Positions 31,708 to 42,399 of a DNA stretch of 64,000 nucleotides are shown piece by piece. Numbering within the stretch: the stretch's first letter is position 1; each line of letters starts with the position of its first letter. The position numbers were made by a program, and so were the translations under genes. The stretch is from Tetraselmis striata (lineage: Eukaryota > Chlorophyta > Chlorodendrophyceae > Chlorodendrales > Chlorodendraceae), in contig VCJN01000760.1 in assembly GCA_006384855.1 (NCBI GenBank), forward strand, positions 1-64,000. The letters are read 5' to 3'. The notes under the pieces were generated by a model that ran no database searches, was not told where the DNA came from, and saw only the letters and a list, made by a program, of their open reading frames with translations.

Positions 31708-33192
31708 CTAACACAAACGCTGCAGTGTGTGGCCACTCAAGTGCAGCCGTCCGGCAGCTTGACGCTGCCTCCGGAGCTCCCTCCAGTCCGGTATCTCGTC
31801 CTCATGTCTCAATGGCATTACAGTGCCGTCCTCCAGCTCCTCATCGTCTGATGGGCGGTCCGGCTCTTGCAGATTGTCGGCGCTGGGGTCCTCCGCGCGC
31901 ATGGCGTAACATGCGCCCGCGGCCAGTGGTTCGCTATCAAGCGCTGCCTCGACCTCCGGCTCCGTCTGTGTGATGATGGTGAGCTCCTCATTGACATCGT
32001 CATCATCGATGGAGTCCTCCATCAGGCCCGGCAGCTCCTCATCGCCACCATGGTCGGCGTCCATGGGACTGGCGCGCAGGGTGAAGCATGACGCAATGGC
32101 GTTGGCAACATGGTCGGCCACGTCCTCCTCCCAACATGGCACAAAGTCCTCCTCGTCATCAGAGTCGGCTACAAGCTCTGGTAGCTCAGCTTCGCTCGCC
32201 TCATCGTCTTGCTGCTGTGGCTGCACTGCAGCGTCGGCGCGCACGTTGTCCGGCTGCAGCTCGGTCCGGCTGTTGAAGGAGAATGAAGAGGTCGGGTTGG
32301 CTGCGGAATCGGGCTCCCCCCCCCCCCCCCCCCCCCCCAAACTCCTGGCGGCAGTCCGGGAGATGGGCGCCGTCCGATGCCAACACGGTAAGCGCCGCGT
32401 GCGGCAGCCTGCGCGGGACTTGGAGCTTCGGCATGTTGTAATGCTTAGCATCACAGCGACGTGGTGGCTGAGATCCTGAGGATCTGGGCGGTATGAGGCA
32501 AAATGCCCCCCCCCCCCCCCCCCACATCGATGACCCATGCCTAGGTGTGCCATGACGGATGTGCACAAGACGACATCTGGAAGATGATCGCCTTCAAGAA
32601 TGGCGAAAGATGGCCACTCAAACTTGCGCTCCCAATCAGTGTCCAGGTTGATCACGTAGGAAATGCGCCCCACAAGGCGCTGCATCTCCCTCTTGCCGCC
32701 GATACCTTGCATGCACATGGATTGCAATGTGGCGTCCATCTCGCCCGGCTTCATGCGATCCACGACGCGCCGGTGCACACCGCTGTACTCGCAGCCGGTG
32801 TCTAACAAGGCCATCAAGATGCGCACGCCGCCAATGACGATGACGGTCAACTTGCAGTCCACGTAGAAAGCACTGTGGCGGTCATACTCCGGGTAGTCAG
32901 GGTATGCGCTGCGCTGCACCTCTCGTATCTGCTGAAGTTCCGAAGATGTCGCTGACAGCCGGCGCCGAGACTCCAGAGGCTTGACGCCATGTTGCACCAC
33001 GTCCACTGGATGAATACTGGCTTGAGGCTCCACTGATGGCAAGGACGGCGGCGGGACACTGACGCGTGGGAGAGACAGACCATAGACGCTCTGCACGGCT
33101 GCGGCAAAGACGCGTGTCAAGTCTAGGTGTGTGTAGTCAACCCAGGTGAGCCGCGATGTCGCCTCGAAGCGATGGACGGCATGCTGAAGCAC
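31708..33192 (-). CDS. Aspartic protease region of gypsy element
   Basis: A 494-residue frame has the retropepsin-type active site ALLDTGCEYSGVH near residue 155, followed by strand-rich sequence and a PDVVLCTSVMAHLGMG block. The middle carries two polyglycine runs encoded by C tracts. The C-terminal ~150 residues are strongly acidic (Asp/Glu-rich). The N-terminal part is Pro/Ser-rich. The ORF is open despite the tracts. Confidence 0.75.
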   Translation of the reverse strand: MLQHAVHRFEATSRLTWVDYTHLDLTRVFAAAVQSVYGLSLPRVSVPPPSLPSVEPQASIHPVDVVQHGVKPLESRRRLSATSSELQQIREVQRSAYPDYPEYDRHSAFYVDCKLTVIVIGGVRILMALLDTGCEYSGVHRRVVDRMKPGEMDATLQSMCMQGIGGKREMQRLVGRISYVINLDTDWERKFEWPSFAILEGDHLPDVVLCTSVMAHLGMGHRCGGGGGGHFASYRPDPQDLSHHVAVMLSITTCRSSKSRAGCRTRRLPCWHRTAPISRTAARSLGGGGGGGEPDSAANPTSSFSFNSRTELQPDNVRADAAVQPQQQDDEASEAELPELVADSDDEEDFVPCWEEDVADHVANAIASCFTLRASPMDADHGGDEELPGLMEDSIDDDDVNEELTIITQTEPEVEAALDSEPLAAGACYAMRAEDPSADNLQEPDRPSDDEELEDGTVMPLRHEDEIPDWRELRRQRQAAGRLHLSGHTLQRLC

Positions 33193-33529
33193 CGTCTTTC
33201 ATGCCACGGCCATGTGGTCACGAGAGTCAAGCCCTCCACGCAGTGCAGTGTCGCGTGCGTCCAACCACATTGCAACATGCTCAGGTGTCATGTCCAATAC
33301 TACAGCAACAGGTAGACCATGCAACTTGGCGTGCTGTAGCGCCGTGCGTAGGTGCTGCAGGAGCTGCTGATTGCGGATGTCCAACATGTCCGAGGTGATC
33401 GATCCTCCTCCACGGCGACCCTCGTAGGACGCACGAGCCTCCTGCTCGACTGCCGGCTCAAAGCCTTGGGGCCGCCGCTTGGTGAGTTGCTCGCGTTGGG
33501 CGTCCCATCCGGGTTGGCGCATGCGAAGT

Positions 33530-35610
33530 TCAGGGTTCCGCGCTGATTTCGGGGGGCAGCACTGCCGGGCATCCACGCGGTCTTGGTACATTTGACTCCG
33601 GCGTCCGGTCAGCCCCCACAGGTTGCGCACGACCCGGAGCTCCAAAGAAGACTTCACGCAACTCACGCATGGGCAGCTCCACGCACGACGCTCCATGTAG
33701 CAAAGTGCCGTGATCGTCGGTGTTAACGCAATCCAGAAAGGGGTCCGGCACCTCGACGGCCAAGCGCATGGCACCCGCAGCACCATGGGCAGCTTGAGAC
33801 TTCTCGAGGATGCGAGCGAACATGGCCTCTAGGTCAGCCATTGTTGATGACGTCGCTGCTCCGTCGGCACGGGCGTCGTGTTGCCCGGTGAGCATGTGTC
33901 CGACTTTCCTCGCCAAGTCCATCTCGAGCTTGGAGATTCCGCTCTCCACGTCCATAGTCCATCTGCGTTGCTGTCCATAGTTAAGGCGACGCTCTCGCTC
34001 CCGCTGGTTGCGCTTCGGTCGTGCGATGAGCGTAGGGTCAGTGATTGGCTTGTCGCACTCAGTAAAGTTGTGAGCGCTGTCGCACCCAGCGTTCTAGCAC
34101 GGTCCTCGTCCGCCTCCGGGTGCGCCTCCATCGCCGCGTCCACCGCCATGACCACCACGGACACCTCGGCCTGCGCCTCGGCCGCCTCCACGGCCGCCAC
34201 GGCCTCCAGCGGCGTCGTTGACGTACATGGTCGAGCCGAACTTGTTGGAACACTCTCGGTAGTTGGCGCCGTGAAAGATGTGATGTCCACGCGCCTTCGT
34301 GCAAGCCTCGCACAACGGGCGGATCTGAAGGGTGCCCTTCACGACGACAAGTTGCGCTCGCACACGACATCCGTTGACCATGGTCCATGTGAGGACCGGT
34401 TCTTGAGTGCTGGTGCCGTGCTGCCGTAGTCCCCCACCAGCTGCCGGCACCGATGCTCCAGACAGTTCTGCGAAGTGTTGGGCAGCCGTCAAGGCCTCCG
34501 CCATTCGAACCTCATCCTTCCTCACGATGTCCTCATAGAGCTCCACCTCCGCAGCTATCTCGTCCAAGCGGTCCTCATGAGGCTCACGTAGAACAGCGAC
34601 GTCCTTTTGCGGATGGAAGTCAGCATCGAGGGACTGCTTGAGCCCCGGAATAGAGCGCCACACAGAGGTCATGACGTCGCCAGGTGAGGTCTGGTAGATG
34701 TGCATTGAGCTCGCCAAGAGTCATCGCCAAGCTGGCATGGGTCTCACGGAAGCCCTCACGGGTGTAGGCGTCGTACCTAGTGCGCATCTTCGGCGCCTCG
34801 TTGAACTTGGTATCAAAGAGCTCCACGTAGCGTCGATAACGAAACTTGTGAAAGGCGTCCGCATCCTCGCGCGATGACACTCTAATGCGTCCGGGTGCAC
34901 GGTCGAAGCGGAGAGTTTGTTGTTGATAGCGTTGAGTGTCCTTCTGCCATTGATCGATGACGGGCATGGTGACGGCGTTGATCTCGACGTACTCTTGAAG
35001 AAGTTGAAGGGAGTCCGCCGGGCTGAGCACGCATTCCGGTCCGGTGCTCTCGCCCTCCGATGAACCAGCTCCGTCAGCCCTCAGGGTTGGTCTAGGTGGC
35101 GCTTTGGCAAGCGCGTATGGCACCAACACGTTGGCGTTGTATGAGTTGAACCACTCCGTCCATATCGAGGTAGCGCCGTCGAAGCGCTCATGGCGTGGTG
35201 TTGTCTCCTTGCGTAGACCACCGGCGATTGTCCGCGCGTCTTCTCGCTCCTTGTAGATGCGCCCCTCCGCTGCACTCTGGTCACCCATGATCTGATTGGG
35301 CGCGTAGTGCTGATTGCCATGTGGTCGTCATCTTGATGCTGTTCCATATCCTACGGCGCTGGGATCTCCACCGCGCTGCGCCATGGCGTCACGGAGCGCT
35401 TGACGCAAGACACACTCCGGCTCCGATAAAGGTGCTGCCACAGGTGCTCCGGTACTCCTCGTGAAGCGTCGGCTGAGTTGGCGCGGGCTCTCTCCCTCTA
35501 ACATGCGCCTTGCTCAGTGATTGCTTCCTCCCAATTGGCGCGCCGAAGTCTGGACTGAACATGTTGATGAAGCGGTTGCCGACGAACGCGCTCCAAGCTG
35601 AGGTAACCAC
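33530..35610 (-). pseudogene. Gag-like region with Gly/Arg-rich tail
   Basis: Frames 35610-35389, 35288-34620, 34717-34094 and 33955-33530 together read as a Gag. An N-terminal block (FINMFSPDFG) is followed by a helical capsid-like region. The frame shifts near 34690, where two frames overlap. A Cys/His cluster (CEACTKARGHHIFHG...C) may be a modified zinc knuckle, and an RGG-type run (GGRGGRGGGRGAGRG) suggests RNA binding. A coiled-coil-like helix follows in the last frame. Decay or sequencing indels explain the shifts. Confidence 0.55.
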
Positions 35611-35805
35611 CGCTACACGCGGCTCCTCTCAGTTCGCTGCACGCGTTGTAAGTGTAGGCATTGCCTCCTACGCGCCTTGCACAATGCCTTGCCAACAAAA
35701 GCGCAGAAGATCGGCGCCGATGAACGTTGCACTGTGATGACTTGCTCCCTCCACTTGTGAAGACCTGGCTGACTGCATGAGGTGAGGGCGTCCCCTGAAC
35801 AACAT

Positions 35806-36166
35806 CGAGGTCAACATCTAAGTGGGGGTATCGGGATGTGGGCGTTCAAGACCACTTATCCACGGGCTGAATGCCATGGCGCTACAACTGCTCGCGGAAC
35901 GCGACTTGATATTCAGTGCAATTGTCTGTGACAACCTCTACGGGTGCTCCATAACGGGCCAACACGCGCTCGTGGAACGCCTTGGCAGTCGAAGACGCCT
36001 CGAGGTTCTTAGGCAGGTGGTCCTATGTACGTGTCCTGGCCCCTAAGTCTTTGTCTAAGAGTATGTTAGGCGGTCGTTTGGAAAGCCAAAGAGTGGTAAG
36101 TTGTTCCTAAGTGGTCTTAGTCCTGAACGCCCACATCCCAATACCCCCAGTTAGACGTTGACCTCG
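35806..36166. mobile_element. 361-bp TIR element carrying an integrase fragment
   Basis: Arms 35806-35860 and 36108-36166 are inverted repeats, with matching ends CGAGGTCAAC and the shared block GGGATGTGGGCGTTCA. Between them, 35862-36006 is a piece of the gypsy integrase gene in the minus orientation, homologous to 27250-27110 and to the inverted copy just outside (from 36166). The element has either captured retroelement DNA or formed by rearrangement during insertion. Confidence 0.65.
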
Positions 36167-37286
36167 AGGCGTCTACGACTGCCAAGGCGTTCCATGAGCG
36201 CGTGTTGGCCCGTTATGGAGCACCGGTAGTGGTCGTCACAGACAATTGCATTTATTGAGTATCAAGGCGCGTTCCGCGACCAGTTGGAGCGCCATGGCAT
36301 TCAACCCGTGGACATTCCGCCGGGGCATCCCCAAGCCAATGGCATGACCGAGCGCATCGTTCAAGTCTTGAAGGTGGCACTTCGGAAAGTTGTGCCAACC
36401 CTCGGCACTGCCTCTTGGCACTCGTGGATGCCAGTCATCGAGTTTGGCTATCGCGTCAGCAAGCAAGCAACGACCGGCTACAGCCCGTACTTTCTTTTGT
36501 TTGGCCGTGATCATGTGGCGCCGGACCAGGTTCGCGCGCTGCTGGAGGAGCCGGTCGACATGGACAACGACATTGCAGTCATCAACCTCATCACACAGTG
36601 AGCCGATATGCTGAGGGCTGCCATGCCTAAGGCATTCGAGAGGGCGCTGCAAGCTCAACAACGCGATGTGGTGCGCTACCACAAGGTCCGGCGTGGCGAT
36701 GTGCAACCTCGGCGCCACCGCTTCGAGACCGGCAGCTACGTCTATGTGGCGCAGCCCCCGCTCAACACCATGGACGTCCGTACCGCCTGCACCATCCTGC
36801 GTGTTGTGGAGATCTTGGAGTCCGGATGGTTGCGTTTATTGTCCGGATCCGATGGCAACGAGATTCAGGTGCACATGGACAACTGCGCGCCGTGCCACTT
36901 GTCCAACCTTGTGCCGGCACGGTACGGCCGCGCGGCATGCCAGCATGCAAAGGTTGTGGCAGCGACAACATTGCAGCCCCACGACTCATTTGCGCCAAGT
37001 GCCAAGCCATGTGGCATGTGGCGTGCGCCAAGGCAGACTTACATCCTGACGAGGAGTGGCTATGCCCGGACTTCGCGCCGCCGCTACGCCGCTGACGCCG
37101 CAGCATGATATGATGCCTCCAGACAAGCCATCTTCAAATCATCAGCCAACATCATCTTTTCTTCATGTCGTCGGCCGCGCACTTCCGTCTTGGACTCAAC
37201 ACCCGTGGCGTTGAGTGGGGGGAGTATGCATCACTGCGGCGCCGACAGTTTACCATCACCATCCCATTTCTCATTTTCCTACGACA
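36166..37286 (+). pseudogene. Inverted fragment of the PHD-integrase gypsy element
   Basis: This plus-strand copy starts inside the integrase core and runs to the same terminus (ACGACA at 37281-37286) as the minus-strand element. It keeps the catalytic-type Glu (GMTERI) and the ~24 codons lost from the other copy. However, a small insertion after VVTDNC creates a stop. Its PHD finger has lost ligands: CDKC reads CAKC (spacing kept) and the last CPDC reads CPDF. The two copies therefore decayed independently and together allow the ancestral structure to be inferred. Confidence 0.85.
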
Positions 37287-37796
37287 AAACCAATAATAAC
37301 ATGTTATGATACGAATTCAAATCGTTTTGCCCCGGCCGTACATATATTGCAAATTCTCACGTCAATACTAGCTAATCTACTGATAGGGGCTATTCAATAC
37401 TATCCTCCACACATCTGGGCCATATTCGGCTAAGCCACGTAGGACACCCTAATGGGCGGCAGGGAACAATATCTCTACGGATTCCGACCATTCAGAGGTA
37501 GTCAGTCCTGATACATCGCCTTCTGCAGCCCAGGTATTGTAAACATATTCAGAGGTACTGTAGTAAGTCCTTTAGCCGGGCCCCAGACTTAGAACTCGTA
37601 TTTTTAAGGGACTGCAGGTAAGGGGTAGTGGGATACTCAGGCCATTTCCGGGAGGTATTCAGGCTGATCTGAATTCAGCTGAAGTTGGTAGTACTTCAGG
37701 CTGAAGTACCCTGAACTGCAGGCCCTTCAGGGCAGCCCTGGTAGATAATGATTACATGTGCTGGTGGGTAATGGTAGTGAAGATTACTTGAGTACT
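37287..37796. other. No gene; TTCAG-rich cluster
   Basis: AT-richer sequence follows the retroelement end. At 37655-37740 repeated TTCAGGCTGAA-type motifs resemble 24375-24500. No coding signal is present. Confidence 0.5.
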
Positions 37797-38292
37797 GGTG
37801 TGGGTTACAAGGCCAGCAGTAACAAATCGACCCCTAAGGGCGTATCTTTATTCCAAAAAGATCAACAAACGCCGCTACTTTAAGGCCGCATCCCAGTAGT
37901 ACCCCGCGCATCCCGGTAAGGATTATATGCATTGTGGGAGTATCTCATACTGGTGTGAACTACACCAGGGGCAGTAACAAATCCGCCTACTGCTAAAATC
38001 AGGTACGAGTATTGGTGCCCGTAGTACTAAAAGATCAACACAGCAGCAAGCCGCCTAAATAAACGCGGCCTGCATCTCGTACTGGTGTGAATATTACAAA
38101 AGGCCAGTAACAAATCCATCGATAAAAGCAGCGGTATCCACCGCGCAATTGCTGTGGTGGACGTTTTCTATTGCCTTTTCGGTTGGTTTCCTGATCGCCT
38201 TTCGCAGGTAGCTCACGTAGCGACTAACTGTTAAAAGCAGCAGTAATAAAAGATCAACGCAGCAAGCCGCCTGCGAGCGGCCCGCATCCCAT
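37797..38292 (+). repeat. Cluster of three ACTGGTGTGAATTAC-family elements
   Basis: Copies start near 37797, 37957 and 38086. Each has the ACTGGTGTG start, a GCCAGTAACAAATC block and, in the better copies, a TAAAAGATCAAC block and a GCCGCCT...GCGGC stem followed by CCGCATCCC. The copies are tandem-like but diverged, so serial insertion or local duplication are both possible. Confidence 0.75.
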
Positions 38293-38873
38293 ACGCTACC
38301 ATCTGTGTGGCTAGTATCAGTACCAGGTACTGGTACGCGGGTATTTCATAAATGAACTTGATCGGCGCCAGTCGCTACTCGTACAGGAATAATACCTGCC
38401 TGCCACATACAGATAACAAACATCGTAAAAAATTATCAGTGTAAAAATCATGTCTCGAGCCAGGCTCGAGCTATTTTCTACCTGGCACGACAGACGATGA
38501 AGCAATCCTTAGTCGCTATATGCCCGTACCTGTATATGGAGATATGCGAACCTATTCACCGCGCTACCGGTGGTACGGTGTTCGTAGTCGCTAACTATGA
38601 ACGAACAGCATGAGTGCCAGCTAGCGAAAGACCAGCATACTAATCATGAATCCTTATCAATACTGGAATCATCAGCACCTCTGCAGGAATACAGACAGAA
38701 TCCGTATACTCTCCAACCAGGCCCAGTGTCGCTCCCATCGCCTGCTGTAACGTCAGTGACCCACTGCGCGTGGCTTCTCAGACCTCCGACTGTTTTACAG
38801 CAAAACCAAGTGACTCCCGAATTAGTAGGCCTCAGCGTTGCCGACCTGGTTGCTGGTCGCTCCTCTGACGACA

Positions 38874-39749
38874 ATGGCTACGGCGTACGACGAATGCGCG
38901 ACCACAAATCATGATGCTATCAATGAAACTTTGAGCAGGCTTCCGAACGGGAAACGGCATAGGGAGGCATCTTTCGCGGGAGAGCGGCCGTGCAAACAAG
39001 CTTGCACCACTTACCAGTTCCCGGAGGACAGCTTCTGTACTCGACACTCCCCTGTTGCGGTAAACTGTTCCCCCGAGACAATACCCCTGGGGCGTTATCT
39101 ATCTCTAGAACGTGAGCCAGCAGCGGCGCGGCTTGCCGACCACTATCCCGGAATTACCCACGGGAGGTGCACACCTGTCAGCGCTGGGCAGACGACTCGG
39201 TGTTTCGGTGCTCTCGACAGCGGCACAAGTTACAACAGCACCTGTATCGCCCACTTCGATGAGCTGTACGCTCCCTCGCAGTGGTGCGACACGGTTACAA
39301 ACACGTCAACAAATTTCTACTGCCCTGGCCAGCGCGTTCCGGACAGGAGTTTTTCGGAACAGCCAGCCTACCAGCCCGCAACTTCCCGTCGAAGCACGTG
39401 GCACGAAACAGGTGGTGGAGTAAGCGACCAGTCCCCACACGCCGCTGCTGTAGCCCAGGCTGTCGAACTTTGGCAAAGGCTTTTGTGTCTCCACGCAGCC
39501 GAAATAACTTCTCTGACCCTTCACATATGGCGACGCATCGAGAGTCGAGCCTTGTCTCAAAGCGTATTTCCCATGGAGGCGCTTGCCGCCGGCTGCTTCT
39601 GGGTGGCACTGAAGCTTTTCTTGTATCGACCCATGCTACCAAGAGCTAGCAAGCTGAGGCGAGTCCTCCAGCTGCCTGCGGTCAATTTCCAGAAAGCAGA
39701 GCTTGCTATCATGAACTGGGTGGACTGGTCGCCACTTCGAAACGACTGA
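38874..39749 (+). CDS. Cyclin-like protein (cyclin N-terminal box)
   Basis: The proposed start is MATAYDEC at 38874; an earlier in-frame Met lies at 38838. The first ~190 residues are Ser/Thr/Cys-rich and probably disordered, with a basic patch (PNGKRHREA) that could be a nuclear signal. The C-terminal ~100 residues form a cyclin-box-like helical unit: a Trp-containing first helix (AVELWQRLLCLHAAEI), FPMEALAAGCFWVALKLFL, a spacer, then FQKAELAIMNWVDWSP. Cyclin boxes share the A-x-x-C-x-x-x-A-x-K and E-x-x-I/L-x-x-L/V-x-W signatures seen here. A second cyclin fold is not seen, although a possible exon lies at about 40208-40277. The gene is convergent with the taxilin gene. Confidence 0.6.
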   Translation: MATAYDECATTNHDAINETLSRLPNGKRHREASFAGERPCKQACTTYQFPEDSFCTRHSPVAVNCSPETIPLGRYLSLEREPAAARLADHYPGITHGRCTPVSAGQTTRCFGALDSGTSYNSTCIAHFDELYAPSQWCDTVTNTSTNFYCPGQRVPDRSFSEQPAYQPATSRRSTWHETGGGVSDQSPHAAAVAQAVELWQRLLCLHAAEITSLTLHIWRRIESRALSQSVFPMEALAAGCFWVALKLFLYRPMLPRASKLRRVLQLPAVNFQKAELAIMNWVDWSPLRND

Positions 39750-40343
39750 CCAGCTGACATAGACCCGTGCCCTAAATCCCCGAGCGAGGATCCTGCCAGC
39801 ACAGCCTTGCTGTGGGGGTATCCTTATTGTCTCGTCGTTTTTTTGGCTTCCTGCCGAGGGTCCAGTCTGCACGTTTCTATGACCACTTCTATTACGTATC
39901 CTTCTCGCCTGTCCGGGCCCATAGAATAAGTAAACGTTCAAAACAATAAGGAAACGCTATACCGACCTCTTTACTTGTAATTTTGCCGCCGCTTTCGACC
40001 CAATCTCGTTCACAACACGTCGATGCACGGAGCACACATCGCATGATGGTCTGCAAGGCGTGCGATCATACACCCATTAAAAGAATCGCATTCATCTATC
40101 CGGCCAATATCATACATGCATGTGATGCTATGACAACGAACAATTTTACACACGCATGTGCGCTTTCGGCAAGCATCAAGTGCGCATATTTTGTATTGCA
40201 ATACAGCAATGAGGTTCCAGGCAAACTCCCAGTGGCCGAACTGGCCGTGCACCTCTGGCAGCTTTACTTGCAGCCGGCGGTAAGTTCAAGGAGTCTACCC
40301 TGCCAGCCTGTAGCCTGTCGCCTTGTCTGTTTCCTCCTGCACT

Positions 40344-42384
40344 TTATTCCATGGCCTCTGCGTCCACCACAGTGCTTACATTACTGCAATGGTCTGTTGC
40401 ATCGCTCTTCAGTTTCCGGCACAGCGATTCCAAGGCAGCTTTCTGAACGCCACAGCAGGAAGGGCCGTCAACAGCGCTTCATTGAACATTGAAGGACATT
40501 AAAACCACTGCGAAACATCATCACAACGTGCCACAGATGAATGCGCACCTGCCGCTTCAATTGCTCGGCTTCGTTGGCTTTCTCTAGAAGCGCAGAGGCC
40601 ACCTCATCATATTTTGTTTTCACACTGGCACGCTCCTTCTCAGACGCTCGCAGTTTTTTGTCAAGACTCTTCACCAGCTTGGTTTGCGAATCTGCATCTG
40701 CCTTGAGTTTACTGAACACCTGTCATACGGTGCAGGCAGCAATCTGAGTCACGGACACACATTTAGGAAACATATGGAACACGCATGCACATGTCATATT
40801 GGCATATATTCCAATGCGACACAGTCGGCACATGTTTATTCAGGGTGCCGTACCTCATTGCTCTTTGTCAGTGTCCCCTGAAACTCCTCAAACTTGGATC
40901 CATAGCTATCTAGCTGTGACTTCAGCTCGTTTTCTGTGGCCTTCATCAATTGAATCTGCTGCAAAAACTCTGAGGCCTTCTCCTCCAGCGCTTTGCTTAC
41001 CTGAGAATCACCATAGGGGACATTGGCATCAAACAGCCGCATAGCGCAGCAGCAATGACAGATCACGTATCAGCCCTGGGCTCAACCTGTTGCTCCTGCT
41101 TGAGCTTTGCTTCCGCAAGTTGGTTTTCCAGATCTTTGGCATGCAGCTGCTGCTCAGCATGCTTCTGAGTCAAGTCAAACTGGCCCAGCAATCCTTTCAG
41201 CTTCTGCCTGCAGGGAGAGGCAGGGGATGCAACAGGGGAGGAGTGTCATAACCTTTGCGGCAATTTACAAGACTACAGAAAGCGAGCGCCCTACTGATTG
41301 CGCGCATCCCATACCTGAGGTCGTCATTCTCCTCGGCAAGCTTCTCCCGCTCCACGGTGTGCTCATCCAGCCTGGCTGAGATGCCCTATTCATATGGAAA
41401 ACCGGTATGCTTGTCAGTGAGCTAGACACAGAAGAACATAGCAGCACCTTCACACAGCCACGGCAATTCGCACCTTCACACTCTCATCAAACTTGGCAGC
41501 CATTGCTTGGCGGCGTGCCTCCTCCAGCCGCGCCACCTCTTTGCTTTGATCAGCCACTTGCTTGTTCTGCTTCTGAAGCTCTCTGCACAGTTCCTGAAGC
41601 TTCCCTTGCACAACCTCGCCCTTCTGTACCTCTTGCCTGGCTGCAGGTGGTAGATGGCCACGGTGTTGGCGAACGCAGGCACCGATACGCCAGCCGGTAC
41701 AGCATCCTGGGTGCCCACAGACAAAATACTGGCGAGACCTGGGGTGCGTACCATGGCTGACCTCACTCTTGAGACTCTCGATTCGCTTTCCAGCTTTTGC
41801 TTCCTCCACTTGATGCCGGAAGTTCTCCTTGATCTATGCCAAAGTTTGATACATGTTACACCTATGCAGGCATCCAGCGCGCGACCGTTGGGCCGCCGCA
41901 CTCACTTTCGGTGGCTGTTTGAAGCTGAAAATGCTCTGCATGCACGGATGTTGAAATCCAGCATGCGCCTACCTCCTGGACACATTTCTCCATGAGGCGC
42001 TGGAGCTTCTCCTCAGTGGTCAACGCACCGTCCGCCACTAGCTTCCTTATCTCCCTGAACTTCTTTTTCTGCGTCTTTTCTGCCTCCTTCCGCTCAGCGC
42101 CGACTGCGCTTTCATCACACTGACTCTCGATTTGCGAGATCTTGACGAGCAGGTCCCGCATGTCCACCACCTCCTGCAAGCCAGTTAGCAAGTGGGCGAG
42201 GGGGCGGAATCCAAGACAGGCACGCCAGGTTTTCACCCCCAGGGCACGCCAAGTGCGCTGAGCTGTGCTGCTGAACGCCATACATATACTGATTGCCCTG
42301 CCTTCCGACGGGCGCAGCAAGCTCCAGCAGAGTGTCCACACACACAAATAGTGAGGGATGCCTTGCCTGGTCTGACGCTGTCAT
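40344..42384 (-). CDS. Taxilin family coiled-coil protein, nine exons
   Basis: Exons with matching phases are 42384-42367, 42173-41973, 41833-41767, 41640-41474, 41385-41315, 41207-41087, 41000-40854, 40719-40549 and 40442-40344 (stop). They give about 353 residues of almost continuous coiled coil. Family signatures are LQELCRELQKQNKQ, the KFEEFQGTLTKSNEVF block and a C-terminal LESLCRKL, which correspond to the conserved taxilin landmarks. Taxilins bind syntaxins and act in vesicle traffic. The protein is shorter than animal taxilins (about 400-550). All introns are GT-AG except the first, whose donor would be GC (CAG/GCAAGG). That makes the six-codon first exon the least certain part. Confidence 0.92.
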
Positions 42385-42399
42385 CGCGGCAGAGTAAGG

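Larger units (their letters stand above)
26214..35610 (-). mobile_element. Ty3/gypsy-type retroelement (decayed), PHD-containing integrase
   Basis: Reading on the minus strand, the region gives Gag-like sequence, aspartic protease, more Gag-like or linker sequence (31364-29600), RT, RNase H, integrase and a C-terminal PHD finger. A purine-rich tract (GTGGGGGGAG) follows the coding region near 26290-26280, as expected of a polypurine tract, and the last ~65 bp match the end of the plus-strand copy at 37286. I could not identify paired LTRs. Frames are broken at several points, with C tracts at 32316-32338 and 32506-32523. The non-coding stretch 31370-31700 may mark an insertion or the junction of two nested elements. 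Confidence 0.8.

Noticed and set aside
26214..35820. Paired LTRs of the gypsy element
   Set aside because: I compared the 3' terminal ~70 bp with the 5' region by eye and found no convincing second copy; only a short CGGCGCCG similarity.
40208..40277. Second exon of the cyclin-like gene
   Set aside because: It has a good acceptor (TTGCAATACAG) and donor (GTAAGT), but the encoded 23 residues do not clearly continue the cyclin fold, so it is only mentioned, not annotated.
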